Of a stretch of DNA of 64,000 bases, positions 27,266 through 36,064 are shown in pieces. The notes below the pieces were generated by a model that did no database searches, had not been told where the DNA came from, and saw only the letters and a program-made list of their open reading frames with translations. Origin of the DNA: Loktanella sp. D2R18 (lineage in GTDB: Bacteria; Pseudomonadota; Alphaproteobacteria; Rhodobacterales; Rhodobacteraceae); contig NZ_QOCG01000006.1 in NCBI RefSeq assembly GCF_003318235.1, forward strand, positions 62,001 to 126,000. Direction: 5' to 3'. How positions within the stretch are numbered: position 1 is the first letter of the stretch; each line of letters opens with the position of its first letter. The position numbers and the translations under genes were made by a program.

Positions 27266-27866
27266 GATTGGCACAATCCTATTGGCTGCAGGCCTGTCCG
27301 CTCGGATGGGTGCACGCAATAAATTGCTGTTACCCATCGCCGGGGTGCCTATGATCCGACATATGGTTGAAATTTACTCCGGTGCCACCGGGCGACCCGT
27401 ACTGGTGGTCACCGGGCACGAGGCGGACCAAATCGAAGATGCCTTGCGCGACAGCCCTGCCATTATTTGTTTCAATCCAGATTTCGAACAAGGACAGGCG
27501 CGCTCTGTTGCGTGCGGATTGCAGCATGCGCCTGCCGCGCGAAGGTTGTTAATCGGCTTAGGCGACCAACCGCGATTGCAACCTAAGGACCTTGGGGAAC
27601 TGATCGATGCACATGACACGGCGAGTGGGGACAAAATTTCTATCCCGCAATGGCAAGGGCAACGCGGCAACCCGATACTTATTCCTACGAGCCTGCGCGC
27701 GCGCTTGCTTGAAGACCCGCGCGCCCCGGGCTGCAAGAAATTCACCCGTGCATATCCTGAACAGGTTCAGTTTCACGCGCTGCCAAACCCCGGTTTTTAC
27801 GCCGATGTCGATACGTCAGCCGCCTATGCGGCGTTGCACAGAACATTCAAGGAGGCCACAGTATGA
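27258..27866 (+). CDS. MocA/MobA-like molybdopterin nucleotidyltransferase
   Basis: 202 residues. The nucleotide-binding N-terminus is ILLAAGLSARMGARNKLLLPIAGVP, with a later LLIGLGDQPRL and QGQRGNPILIP typical of the MocA subgroup (CTP:molybdopterin cytidylyltransferase). CO dehydrogenase uses the cytosine dinucleotide form of the cofactor, so this gene probably supplies it locally. It overlaps coxF by 8 bp and ends in an ATGA overlap with the 33-residue small gene. MobA-like IspD-type activity cannot be excluded from sequence alone. Confidence 0.88.
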   Translation: MNEIGTILLAAGLSARMGARNKLLLPIAGVPMIRHMVEIYSGATGRPVLVVTGHEADQIEDALRDSPAIICFNPDFEQGQARSVACGLQHAPAARRLLIGLGDQPRLQPKDLGELIDAHDTASGDKISIPQWQGQRGNPILIPTSLRARLLEDPRAPGCKKFTRAYPEQVQFHALPNPGFYADVDTSAAYAALHRTFKEATV

Positions 27867-27964
27867 AGAAACTTAAACGCACAATCGCACGTCTGCGTCG
27901 CAAACTCGCCCCGACGCCAGAGCAGATCGAGACGCTTGCGACCATCAAATTTCCCTGTTGCTAA
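27863..27964 (+). CDS. 33-residue small protein within the cox operon
   Basis: Start ATG 27863 overlaps the stop of the MocA-like gene by 4 bp and is preceded by a near-perfect AAGGAGG site at 27850-27856, so translation is very likely. The N-terminal half (MKKLKRTIARLRRKLAP) is strongly basic and probably amphipathic; the C-terminal half ends in FPCC. It has no membrane segment. The double cysteine at the end suggests metal or disulfide chemistry, perhaps copper handling for the CoxL site, but that is speculation. CoxG follows 15 bp downstream. Confidence 0.75.
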   Translation: MKKLKRTIARLRRKLAPTPEQIETLATIKFPCC

Positions 27965-27979
27965 GAAAAGGACCCATGC

Positions 27980-28435
27980 ATGGAACTCTCGGACGAAATC
28001 GTCATCAACGCATCACAAGAACGGGTGTATGCGGCACTTAATGATCCTGAAATTCTTAAACAGTGCATTCCGGGCTGCGAAGAGCTGATCAAACATTCAG
28101 ACACGGAATTGGAAGCAAAAGTTGTGCTGAAGGTCGGACCCGTCAAAGCTCGCTTTAGCGGTAATGTGCAATTGGATACCGGCGGGGCACCTGATGCGTT
28201 TTCATTGACGGGCCAAGGAAATGGTGGCACGGCCGGACACGCCAAAGGCGGTGCAGACGTCACGCTGATCGCGACTGATGCTGAGACAACGACCCTGCGC
28301 TACGAGGCCAAGGCCGATATCGGCGGCAAGTTGGCCCAATTGGGCAGCCGTTTGATCCAAAGCACGGCGAAAAAACTAGCGGCGAAGTTCTTTAAATCCT
28401 TCGCGGATGTTGTGAATGAAGACGTCTCTGTCTGA
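27980..28435 (+). CDS. coxG: CoxG, SRPBCC membrane-anchor protein
   Basis: 151 residues with the CoxG family pattern: IVINASQERVYAALNDPEIL, IPGCEELIK, and a long C-terminal helix (LGSRLIQSTAKKLAAKFF). In Oligotropha CoxG tethers CO dehydrogenase to the cytoplasmic membrane so electrons can enter the respiratory chain. AAAAGGA lies 8 nt before the ATG. This version lacks the long C-terminal extension seen in some homologues. The coxI-like gene starts 20 nt before its stop. Confidence 0.9.
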   Translation: MELSDEIVINASQERVYAALNDPEILKQCIPGCEELIKHSDTELEAKVVLKVGPVKARFSGNVQLDTGGAPDAFSLTGQGNGGTAGHAKGGADVTLIATDAETTTLRYEAKADIGGKLAQLGSRLIQSTAKKLAAKFFKSFADVVNEDVSV

Positions 28436-29357
28436 GGTGTTAACCTACGCCGAACACGCGGCTGACATCATCAACAAAGCCGCAGAGCTGATCAAGGACG
28501 GGCAAAGGTTCGCCTTGATCACTTCGCTAGCCATCAAAGGAGGGGCCGCTCGCGAGGTCGGTTCCTTAGCCTTGGTCGCTGAAAGCGGCGCGATGACCGG
28601 GTATTTGTCGAATGGTTGTATTGACCGCGATATTCAACTGCATGGGGTAGCCGCCTTGCAATCGGGGGATAAAACCCTGATCCGCTACGGCGATGGATCG
28701 CGTTTTGCCGATCTTAAGCTGCCATGTGGTGGTGCGCTGGACGTACTTATTGACCCGAACCCCAACATCGATGCGCTTTTGGCAGCAAAGCAAGGTTTTG
28801 ACGCGCGCCGTGCTGTGACGCTTGTATTCACGGCAGATGTGCAAGGAGATCTTGTCACCCGTCGGTTCACTTACACCCCGCCTGTTCAGCTTTATCTTGC
28901 AGGGCGGGGTGCAATTTTTCGCACCCTCGCGCAAGCGGGGCACGCAACCGGGTTTCACATTGGCCTTGCTTCGCCCGATCGCTTCGACCTTGACGCGATT
29001 GGTCATCTTGCCAAGCACCCGCCAGTGCATCTGACGACGCATGATCAGGCCGGTATCTTGGATCAATTGGATGCGCATTCAGCGTTTTTAACGCTGTTTC
29101 ACGATCACGATTGGGAACCGGGGCTTTTGCAGTCTGCGCTTGCCACCGATGCGCATTTTATTGGTAGTTTAGGCAGCCAAAGAACCCATGCGCTCAGATG
29201 CGAGACCCTGCGCCAAATGGGTGTGTCTGAAGGTGCCCTGTCACGGCTGCGCGGCCCGATCGGGCTGGTTCCATCACTGCGCGACGCATCCTTCATCGCG
29301 GTTTCCGCGCTTGCAGAAATCGTGGCAGCCTTCCCGTCAGCGATTGGCCAATACTAA
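28416..29357 (+). CDS. coxI: second XdhC family protein, CoxI-like
   Basis: 313 residues, longer than CoxF. N-terminal XdhC_CoxI part with FALITSLAIKGGAAREVGSLA, GYLSNGCIDRDIQ and LPCGGALDVLIDP; C-terminal Rossmann domain with LYLAGRGAIFRTL and FIGSLGSQRTHALR. It keeps the CGG motif thought to carry the catalytic cysteine of Mo cofactor sulfuration, which CoxF here has replaced by NGCPSRG. The two paralogues probably act on different steps. It is the last gene of the cox run. The symbol follows the Oligotropha order and is tentative. Confidence 0.8.
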   Translation: MKTSLSEVLTYAEHAADIINKAAELIKDGQRFALITSLAIKGGAAREVGSLALVAESGAMTGYLSNGCIDRDIQLHGVAALQSGDKTLIRYGDGSRFADLKLPCGGALDVLIDPNPNIDALLAAKQGFDARRAVTLVFTADVQGDLVTRRFTYTPPVQLYLAGRGAIFRTLAQAGHATGFHIGLASPDRFDLDAIGHLAKHPPVHLTTHDQAGILDQLDAHSAFLTLFHDHDWEPGLLQSALATDAHFIGSLGSQRTHALRCETLRQMGVSEGALSRLRGPIGLVPSLRDASFIAVSALAEIVAAFPSAIGQY

Positions 29358-29407
29358 CACCATGGCGCATTTAAAACAGCGTGAGAGCGGCATTGCTAGG
29401 GGTGGAT

Positions 29408-29743
29408 CTAGAGTGCACCGCCGTTAGCTTCGTGCATGCGGGCAAGACCCATTCCGACAAAGAGCAAGATAAATATGGCGCCTACGATCAACTGAAGAAT
29501 GCGAAAATAGGCGTGCGGCAAGCGATCCATCTTAGTGCGGTATAGCTCATTGAATGGTACATTGCGGGGCTTAGTGATCGTAACGGCGATCCATGCTGGC
29601 ACCGCTGCCAGCAATAGCACAATGAAATATTGGTCAAGGTAATCTGGCGCGCGGACAAAACCAAAATTGAACGCCAATGCAGAGTTTGGGACGAATAACA
29701 GCCCGCCGAAAGCGGAGACCCACGTCAGTTGTGACCTAAACAA
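29408..29743 (-). CDS. small membrane protein of unknown function
   Basis: 111 residues, starting with TTG at 29743, preceded by GAAGGG 9-10 nt upstream; no ATG is available near the N-terminus. Three hydrophobic segments are visible, around residues 8-28, 40-57 and 83-102, separated by a basic loop (TKPRNVPFNELYRTKMDRLP). No recognised family. It faces the end of the cox operon. Confidence 0.65.
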   Translation of the reverse strand: MFRSQLTWVSAFGGLLFVPNSALAFNFGFVRAPDYLDQYFIVLLLAAVPAWIAVTITKPRNVPFNELYRTKMDRLPHAYFRILQLIVGAIFILLFVGMGLARMHEANGGAL

Positions 29744-29852
29744 TTCGATAACCCTTCAAATTCGAATGTTTCCCAGTAAAAGGCTGACTAAAGTAGCAGT
29801 CGCACTATTTTGAGGTGGTGTTCACGGCCCAGCCTAATTGAATGGACGCGCC

Positions 29853-29885
29853 GCCGCCAAGCGCAAATCAGTGCGACTTGGCGGC
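29853..29885 (-). terminator. hairpin after the transaldolase gene
   Basis: GCCGCCAAG (29853-29861) and CTTGGCGGC (29877-29885) form a perfect stem extended by CGC/GCG, 10 bp downstream of the tal stop on the minus strand. There is no U tract, so it may be a 3'-end stabiliser or a factor-dependent terminator. Confidence 0.5.
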
Positions 29886-29895
29886 AATGTTCTTC

Positions 29896-30549
29896 TTACA
29901 GGATTTTAATGCCTGCTTTTTCGATGTCGGCCATGAAGCCAGCCAAACCTTTGTCGGTCAGCACGTGGTTGGCCATGCCTTTGATCACGGCTGGCGGTGC
30001 GGTTGCGACGTCGGCGCCGATTTTGGCGCAATCTGACATGTGGTTGGCGTTGCGGATCGACGCGGCCAAAATCTGTGTGTCGAAACCGTAGTTGTCATAG
30101 ATTGTGCGGATGTCTTCGATCAGTTCGAGACCGTCGATGTTGATGTCATCCAAACGGCCAATGAACGGGCTGATGAATGTGGCGCCAGCTTTGGCGGCCA
30201 AAAGTGCTTGGTTCGCTGAGAAACACAGGGTCACATTGACCATGGTGCCTTCGTCGGAAAGTGTTTTACACGCCTTAAGGCCCGCCCATGTCAGTGGCAC
30301 TTTCACGGCGATGTTATCCGCGATTTTCGCGAGCTTGCGGCCTTCGGCGATCATGCCTTCGGCGTCGAGTGCGACGACCTCAGCAGATACCGGGCCATCA
30401 ACCAAATCACAGATTTCTTTGGTGACTTCGAGGATATCGCGGCCCGATTTGGCGATCAACGAGGGGTTCGTTGTGACCCCATCGACCATGCCTAGGTCAT
30501 TCAATTCTTTGATCTGGTCGATCTCGGCTGTATCTACAAAAAACTTCAT
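29896..30549 (-). CDS. tal: transaldolase, short (TalC/FSA-like) type
   Basis: 217 residues of the small transaldolase/fructose-6-phosphate aldolase family, which uses a Schiff-base lysine ([11 protein letters not shown]). Other signatures: [32 protein letters not shown]. Residues that separate transaldolase from F6P aldolase, Glu in VSAEVV and Phe in SPFIGR, are those of transaldolase, so it belongs to the non-oxidative pentose phosphate pathway. It is divergent from priA. Confidence 0.92.
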   Translation of the reverse strand: MKFFVDTAEIDQIKELNDLGMVDGVTTNPSLIAKSGRDILEVTKEICDLVDGPVSAEVVALDAEGMIAEGRKLAKIADNIAVKVPLTWAGLKACKTLSDEGTMVNVTLCFSANQALLAAKAGATFISPFIGRLDDINIDGLELIEDIRTIYDNYGFDTQILAASIRNANHMSDCAKIGADVATAPPAVIKGMANHVLTDKGLAGFMADIEKAGIKIL

Positions 30550-30633
30550 GGGTTCACTCCGCCTATGGGTTGGTGTTTGTTGTGACAGCGTTTACCTGAT
30601 GACAGGCAAGCCGTGAACCCGCAAAAGGTTGTT

Positions 30634-32826
30634 ATGACAGATAGCTATTTCCACGAAGGCGATTTGGTTGGGGTTTTGACGGCGCAACCGCTTGACCGCT
30701 TGTTGGATTACAAAGCCCCCGAAGGCGGTTGTCATCTCGGCGCGTTTGTTGAGGTCCCGTTAGGCCCGCGCAAGGTATTGGGCGTGATTTGGGGACCCGG
30801 GCAGGGCGATTATGACCACAGCAAAATTCGGCCGGTGATCCGGGTTTTGGATGTGGCCCCGATGCGCGACGAAATGCGCGTGTTTTTAACCCGCGCCGCT
30901 GATTATACGCTGACCCCGTTGCATGCGATGCTGCGCCTTGCCACCCGTGCGCCGGGCCTTGGTGACGCGCCGTCGATGCGCAAGGTTTATCGTCTGTCGG
31001 ATGGTGTCCCTGATCGCATGACCGATGCCCGTGAAAAGGTGCTGACGGTGCTGCGCGACTATGGCGGGCTGTCGTTCACGCTAAAAGAACTGGCCGAGAT
31101 GGCCGGGGTTGGCACGTCCGTGGTCAAAGGATTGGTCAAACATGGGGCGATCCGCGAGGAGGAAGCCCCGCGCGGCACGCCATATCCAAAGCTGGATCCT
31201 GACTATGATGGCAAGGCGCTCAGCGCGGATCAGGCCGCCGGCGCAGAAATGTTACGCGCGGCCCTGCGGACAGATAAATACGGCACCACGTTGCTGAAGG
31301 GCGTGACCGGGTCGGGGAAAACCGAAGTCTATCTTGAGGCCGTCGCCGAATGCTTGCGTATGGGGCGACAGGCGCTGGTGCTCTTGCCCGAAATCGCGCT
31401 GTCGGGTGAATTTATCAACCGGGTCGAGGCGCGGTTCGGGATGAAACCTGCCGAATGGCATTCTGGCGTGACCATGACCGAACGTCGTCGCTGTTGGCGC
31501 ATGGTTGGCCAAGGCGATGCGCAGATGGTTGTCGGTGCGCGTTCAGCGCTGTTCTTACCGTTTCAAAACCTAGGCCTGGTCGTGGTCGATGAAGAACATG
31601 ACACCTCTTATAAGCAAGAAGACGGTGTGCTGTATAATGCACGTGATATGACCGTGCTGCGGGCCGCGATTAATGGCGCGCAGGTGGTCTTGGCATCTGC
31701 GACCCCAAGCTTAGAAAGCTGGGCGAATGTTGAGGCGGGTAAATACAAACGGCTTGAACTGAAGTCGCGCTTTGGAGCGGCCGTTTTGCCAAAAATGACG
31801 GCAATCGACATGCGTGCCGAGGACCTGCCCGGCGGGAAATGGGTGTCTCCGTCATTACGCACGGCCATTGCGGCGCGTTTGGAAAAAGGCGAGCAATCGC
31901 TCGTGTTTTTGAATCGGCGTGGATATGCGCCGATCACGATTTGTCGCGCTTGTGGGCACCAAATTGCCTGTGACCACTGCGATGCACGGATGGTTGAACA
32001 CCGGTTTTTGAAACGTCTGATGTGTCACCAATGTGGCGAAACCAAACCAATGCCGACCGTCTGCCCTCATTGTGAGGCAGAAGACCGACTGAGCGCTGTT
32101 GGCCCAGGTGTTGAGCGGATGGGGGAAGAGGTAGCGGCGCTGTTCCCTGAGGCCCGGATCGCGGTGTTGTCGTCGGATCTTTATGGCTCTGCGCGCGCGA
32201 TGAAGGCCCATATCGAAGAGATCGCCGAAGGCGGCACAGATATTATTATTGGCACACAACTGGTCGCCAAAGGGCATAACTTTCCCAAGCTTACCTTAGT
32301 CGGGGTGATCGATGCCGATTTGGGGCTGCAAGGTTCCGATCTACGCGCGGCGGAACGCACGTTCCAACTGATGCGGCAGGTTGCTGGCCGGGCCGGGCGC
32401 GCAGAAACACCGGGCGAAGCGATGTTGCAAACCTACCAGCCCGAACATGCTGTGATCCGCGCAATTTTAGCTGGCGACGAAGAGGCATTTTGGGCCGCCG
32501 AAGCCGCCGAGCGAAAAGCGGCGGGGGTGCCACCTTATGGGCGCATGGCTGGGATCATCTTGAGCAGTCCAAATGTACAAGAAGTCTTTGATCTTGGGAC
32601 CGAAATGGCCCGACGTGACGAACCGTTGCGCCGCATTGGTGCGCAGGTCTTTGGTCCAGCACCTGCGCCCATCGCACGTGTGCGTGGACGGCACCGGGTG
32701 CGGCTTCTGGTCAAGGCCGATAAGGCCGCACCGCTGCAACAAGCGCTTGCGCAATGGGCGGGGCAATTTCGGTTGTCTGCAAACCTGCGCCTCACGATCG
32801 ATATTGACCCACAGAGTTTTTACTAG
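30634..32826 (+). CDS. priA: primosomal protein N' (replication restart helicase)
   Basis: 730 residues from ATG 30634 (AAAGG 5 nt upstream; a GTG at 30613 is less likely). N-terminal DNA-binding 3'BD (RLLDYKAPEGG), Walker A GVTGSGKTEV, DEEH in VVVDEEHDTSYKQED, and the zinc-binding region CRACGHQIACDHC, CHQCGE, CPHCEAED. Helicase motif V/VI region is FQLMRQVAGRAGR. It reloads the replisome at stalled forks. Full length for the family. Confidence 0.96.
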   Translation: MTDSYFHEGDLVGVLTAQPLDRLLDYKAPEGGCHLGAFVEVPLGPRKVLGVIWGPGQGDYDHSKIRPVIRVLDVAPMRDEMRVFLTRAADYTLTPLHAMLRLATRAPGLGDAPSMRKVYRLSDGVPDRMTDAREKVLTVLRDYGGLSFTLKELAEMAGVGTSVVKGLVKHGAIREEEAPRGTPYPKLDPDYDGKALSADQAAGAEMLRAALRTDKYGTTLLKGVTGSGKTEVYLEAVAECLRMGRQALVLLPEIALSGEFINRVEARFGMKPAEWHSGVTMTERRRCWRMVGQGDAQMVVGARSALFLPFQNLGLVVVDEEHDTSYKQEDGVLYNARDMTVLRAAINGAQVVLASATPSLESWANVEAGKYKRLELKSRFGAAVLPKMTAIDMRAEDLPGGKWVSPSLRTAIAARLEKGEQSLVFLNRRGYAPITICRACGHQIACDHCDARMVEHRFLKRLMCHQCGETKPMPTVCPHCEAEDRLSAVGPGVERMGEEVAALFPEARIAVLSSDLYGSARAMKAHIEEIAEGGTDIIIGTQLVAKGHNFPKLTLVGVIDADLGLQGSDLRAAERTFQLMRQVAGRAGRAETPGEAMLQTYQPEHAVIRAILAGDEEAFWAAEAAERKAAGVPPYGRMAGIILSSPNVQEVFDLGTEMARRDEPLRRIGAQVFGPAPAPIARVRGRHRVRLLVKADKAAPLQQALAQWAGQFRLSANLRLTIDIDPQSFY

Positions 32827-32915
32827 TGCGGTTCACCTAATCTTAAAATCTGTTGGGCCATAAACTGGCGAACGCCTGAATTTCGGCGGCGATTGTCAAC
32901 AGATAGGTGACCCAA

Positions 32916-34455
32916 ATGCACAGTGATTCGATGCAGCATCCAAAAGACCAAAGCGGTGTGCGCCTTGCGCTGTGGTTCTTGGCTGTTCTTACGCCATTGC
33001 CACCCGTGAGCGCACTATTGATCGGCAATGCAGCGATTGGGCTTGGTGTTTTTTTCGATTGCTGCCGCTGGGGCTGCTGTCGCGACGGTCTATTTCTTGC
33101 CGGGTGCTGCAAAGGGAATGCTCGCAGCGGTGCTTCTTCTTCTCAACATGGCGCTGACGGTCGCGTTTAAGGGGCACCCATGGCAAATTGATACGCATAT
33201 GATGTATTTTGCGGTGCTTGCCGTGACGGCCGTTATGTATGATATCAAAGTTTTGCTCGGGTCCGCGGCGTTTATTGCTGTACACCATCTTGGGATGAGC
33301 CTGACGATGCCGACTTTGCTTTATCCTGAAATGAGCGAAGGGTATATTGCACGCACGATGATCCATGCCGTCATTGTCGTCATGGAAACGGTTATCTTGG
33401 GGATGTCCATCTTACATCGCAATACGGTCGATAATGAATTACTGCTGCAACGCGATGCGATGCAAGAATCGCAACGTGCCAGCGAACTGGCTGAACAAAA
33501 CGCGACCCAAGAACGGCGCGCGGCTACATCGGTTGTGCAACTGTTAAATGCGCGGCTTAAGACATTGTCAGAACAAGACCTGTCGCAAACACTTGATGAA
33601 GAGCTGCCTGCGCAATTCGAAGATTTGCGGCAACACTTCAATGAATTGGTCTACAGCCTGCGGGACGTTCTTCAGACGGCGACAGAGACGTCCGAAGAAT
33701 ATAACGTGAGCGCGCGTGAACTTTCGGGTGCTGCGGATGATTTGGCGCAACGGACAGAGGTGCAATCTGGCACGCTCTCTAAGACCGCGGAAAGCCTGCA
33801 GCAACTGACAAAAACGTTGCGCGACACCGCTGATGGCGCAAAACAAGCCAATACCACCGCGTCAGAGGCGCGCGATAGCGCTGCCAAAAACGGCGGAATC
33901 GTCAAAAGTGCAGTTGATGCAATGATGCGCATTGAGCAATCGTCGTCAGAGATTTCTAATATTATTAGCTTGATCGAAGATATTTCGTTTCAAACGAATT
34001 TGTTGGCCTTGAATGCCGGCGTCGAAGCCGCTCGAGCGGGTGAAACTGGACGGGGGTTTGCAGTCGTAGCCTCCGAAGTGCGGGCATTGGCGCAAAGGAC
34101 ATCAGAGGCGGCTCAGGGGGTTAAACAGCTTATCTTCAAAAGTTCACAAGAGGTTGAAAGCGGGTCTGAGCTTGTGAATGCGGCTGGTGAAGCGCTCGCC
34201 GGTATCGTCGAACAAGTCTCGCGGGCCAGTGAAATGATCGGTGACATTACCACGTCGGTCGACAACCAGGCAGGTGTGGTGCACGATCTAAACGACGCCG
34301 TACAAACGTTAGACAGTGCGACGCAGCACAATGCTGCGATGTGCGAAGAAATGACGGCAATGGGGCATCAGTTGGCGCAGGGTGCGACTGGGCTATCTGG
34401 GGCGCTTTCGGGTTTCCGTTTTGCACCGCCGACGCACAATAGAATGGCGAGCTAG
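32916..34455 (+). CDS. methyl-accepting chemotaxis protein with frame interruption
   Basis: The C-terminal part (33028-34455) has an uninterrupted signalling domain: [39 protein letters not shown], plus a coiled coil, and no clear HAMP domain. The first ~45 residues, including the first membrane helix ([19 protein letters not shown]), are in another frame that begins at ATG 32916 with AGGTGA upstream. The two frames meet at a run of seven T (33049-33055); six T would join them as GLGVFSIAAAG. The rest of the sensor part has four or five membrane helices with a conserved-looking HHLGMS. It is thus a real receptor gene with a +1 interruption, not two genes. Confidence 0.8.
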
Positions 34456-34457
34456 GC

Positions 34458-35042
34458 TTATGTCGTTTCGCCCATTTCTTTACGCCAATGGCCGCGACAA
34501 AGTGAAACGTAGCGGTCGTTCCCGCCGATCACGATCTGATTGCCGTCTTTCATGACATTACCGGCTGCGTCTTTGCGCACGACCATAGTCGCCTTTTTTC
34601 CGCAGTGGCAAATTGTGCGCACTTCTCGCATTTCATCGGCCAAAGCTAACAGAGCAGCAGAGCCGGGAAACAGTTTCCCCAAAAAATCCACGCGTAGCCC
34701 GTAAGTCATGATTGGGACGCCCAGATCATCAACCGCGCGTGCCAATTGCCAAACTTGATCGGCTTCTAGAAATTGCGCTTCGTCAATAAAGACACAGGCG
34801 CAGGGCCCGGCGTCAAGACGTGCTTTGATTTTTGAAAAGAGGTCCTCGGAGGGGGCAAATGTATCTGCATCCGCGCCGATACCGATACGGCTGCCGATAC
34901 GGCCAGCACCTGCACGATTGTCCAACTGTGCGATCATGAGGTAGGTTTGCATGCCGCGTTCAATATAGTTGTGGGACGCCTGCAAAAGCACGGTCGATTT
35001 GCCCGCGTTCATCGTTGAAAAGTTAAAGTATAATTTTGCCAT
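34458..35042 (-). CDS. tdk: thymidine kinase
   Basis: 194 residues of the type II thymidine kinase family. P-loop STMNAGKST (residues 9-17), Walker B-like FIDEAQFL, the lasso region TYGLRVDFLGKLFPGS, and a zinc site CHCGKK with a C-terminal CRGHW. It salvages thymidine to dTMP. The stop lies 2 bp from the end of the convergent chemoreceptor gene. Confidence 0.95.
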   Translation of the reverse strand: MAKLYFNFSTMNAGKSTVLLQASHNYIERGMQTYLMIAQLDNRAGAGRIGSRIGIGADADTFAPSEDLFSKIKARLDAGPCACVFIDEAQFLEADQVWQLARAVDDLGVPIMTYGLRVDFLGKLFPGSAALLALADEMREVRTICHCGKKATMVVRKDAAGNVMKDGNQIVIGGNDRYVSLCRGHWRKEMGETT

Positions 35043-35176
35043 GCGACTTCATTACCGCCGGGGCCGATGGCTTGGCAAGACACAAGCGGATATACGCCAA
35101 AACATGGCGCAGAATTTTGGAACGCGGCCCGGTATTTATGTCGAGATGAACTAGTTTTCCTGTGACAGCATTCATG

Positions 35177-35193
35177 TCTCCATTTAGTGGAGA
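35177..35193 (+). promoter_or_regulatory. inverted repeat upstream of arsH
   Basis: TCTCCA-TTTAG-TGGAGA, a perfect 6-bp palindrome 71 bp before arsH, in the gap between divergent tdk and arsH. Possible operator; no arsR is adjacent. Confidence 0.35.
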
Positions 35194-35264
35194 GAGAATA
35201 ACAGCGGCAGCATCGACGTTTGGGCGAAAATCGCGCAGTCATAAAGTGAAACGAAGGGTCGGAC

Positions 35265-35972
35265 ATGGATAAAAAAGACATGCCAAATATGGCAAAAAAT
35301 GCGTTACAGGCGCTAGATATCTCGGCGCTTGTGTCGGCGGACGATCCGGGTCACGCGCCACGTATTCTGCTGCTTTATGGTTCGTTGCGCGAAACTAGCT
35401 ATTCGCGGCTTTGCGCAGAGGAAGGCGCACGGGTCCTGCGCGCACTTGGGTGTGAAACGCGGTTTTTCGATCCGTCGGGTTTGCCCTTGCCCGACGACGC
35501 AGAGGCCACCCACCCCAAGGTCGTGGAGTTGCGCGAACTTGTCATGTGGTCCGAGGGAATGGTGTGGTCCAGCCCTGAACGGCACGGCGCGATGACGGGG
35601 ATTATGAAAACGATTATTGATTGGATTCCGCTCTCGCCTATCGGGGGAATACGTCCGACCCAAGGCAAGACTTTGGCCTTGATGCAGGTGTCGGGCGGAT
35701 CGCAGTCCTTTAATACGGTGAACCAAATGCGCATATTGGGCCGCTGGATGCGCTTGATAACGATACCAAATCAATCTTCGGTGCCGATGGCATGGAAGCA
35801 GTTCGAAGATGAGCGGATGCTGCCGTCATCACTGTATAACCGGATCGTTGATGTGATGGAGGAACTCGCGCGCTTTACCTTGATGACGCGCGGGCGCTCT
35901 GCGATGTTAACCGACCGGTATTCTGAACGGGTCGAGACCCAAGAAGATGTGCATAAACGCGTGAGTAGTTAG
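35265..35972 (+). CDS. arsH: ArsH, NADPH-dependent FMN oxidoreductase
   Basis: 235 residues. FMN-binding [16 protein letters not shown] (about 34-49), and [20 protein letters not shown] then [17 protein letters not shown] are signatures of ArsH, which oxidises organoarsenicals or reduces quinones and protects against arsenic. No arsenite pump, arsenate reductase or arsenic-type regulator is next to it, so it acts alone here. The frame has an in-frame ATG at 35283 as an alternative start. It ends 4 bp inside the convergent small lipoprotein. Confidence 0.92.
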   Translation: MDKKDMPNMAKNALQALDISALVSADDPGHAPRILLLYGSLRETSYSRLCAEEGARVLRALGCETRFFDPSGLPLPDDAEATHPKVVELRELVMWSEGMVWSSPERHGAMTGIMKTIIDWIPLSPIGGIRPTQGKTLALMQVSGGSQSFNTVNQMRILGRWMRLITIPNQSSVPMAWKQFEDERMLPSSLYNRIVDVMEELARFTLMTRGRSAMLTDRYSERVETQEDVHKRVSS

Positions 35973-36046
35973 ATCAGCGGCACAATTGGGACGCCGCCAC
36001 AGGCCGCGAGTGTAAAGAAGGCCGCGAGGATGAAGAATTTTTGCAT
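35969..36046 (-). CDS. 25-residue lipoprotein
   Basis: A complete very short gene: ATG 36046 with GGAG 6 nt upstream, TAA at 35969. The sequence starts [18 protein letters not shown]: a signal sequence with the lipobox LAAC, then a tail of only nine residues after the lipidated cysteine. This resembles entericidin-size lipoproteins and other short Roseobacter lipoproteins. It is 18 bp downstream of the ketoacyl synthase gene on the same strand, so may share its transcript. Function unknown. Confidence 0.7.
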   Translation of the reverse strand: MQKFFILAAFFTLAACGGVPIVPLI

Positions 36047-36064
36047 TGGTGCTCCAATCAAGAA

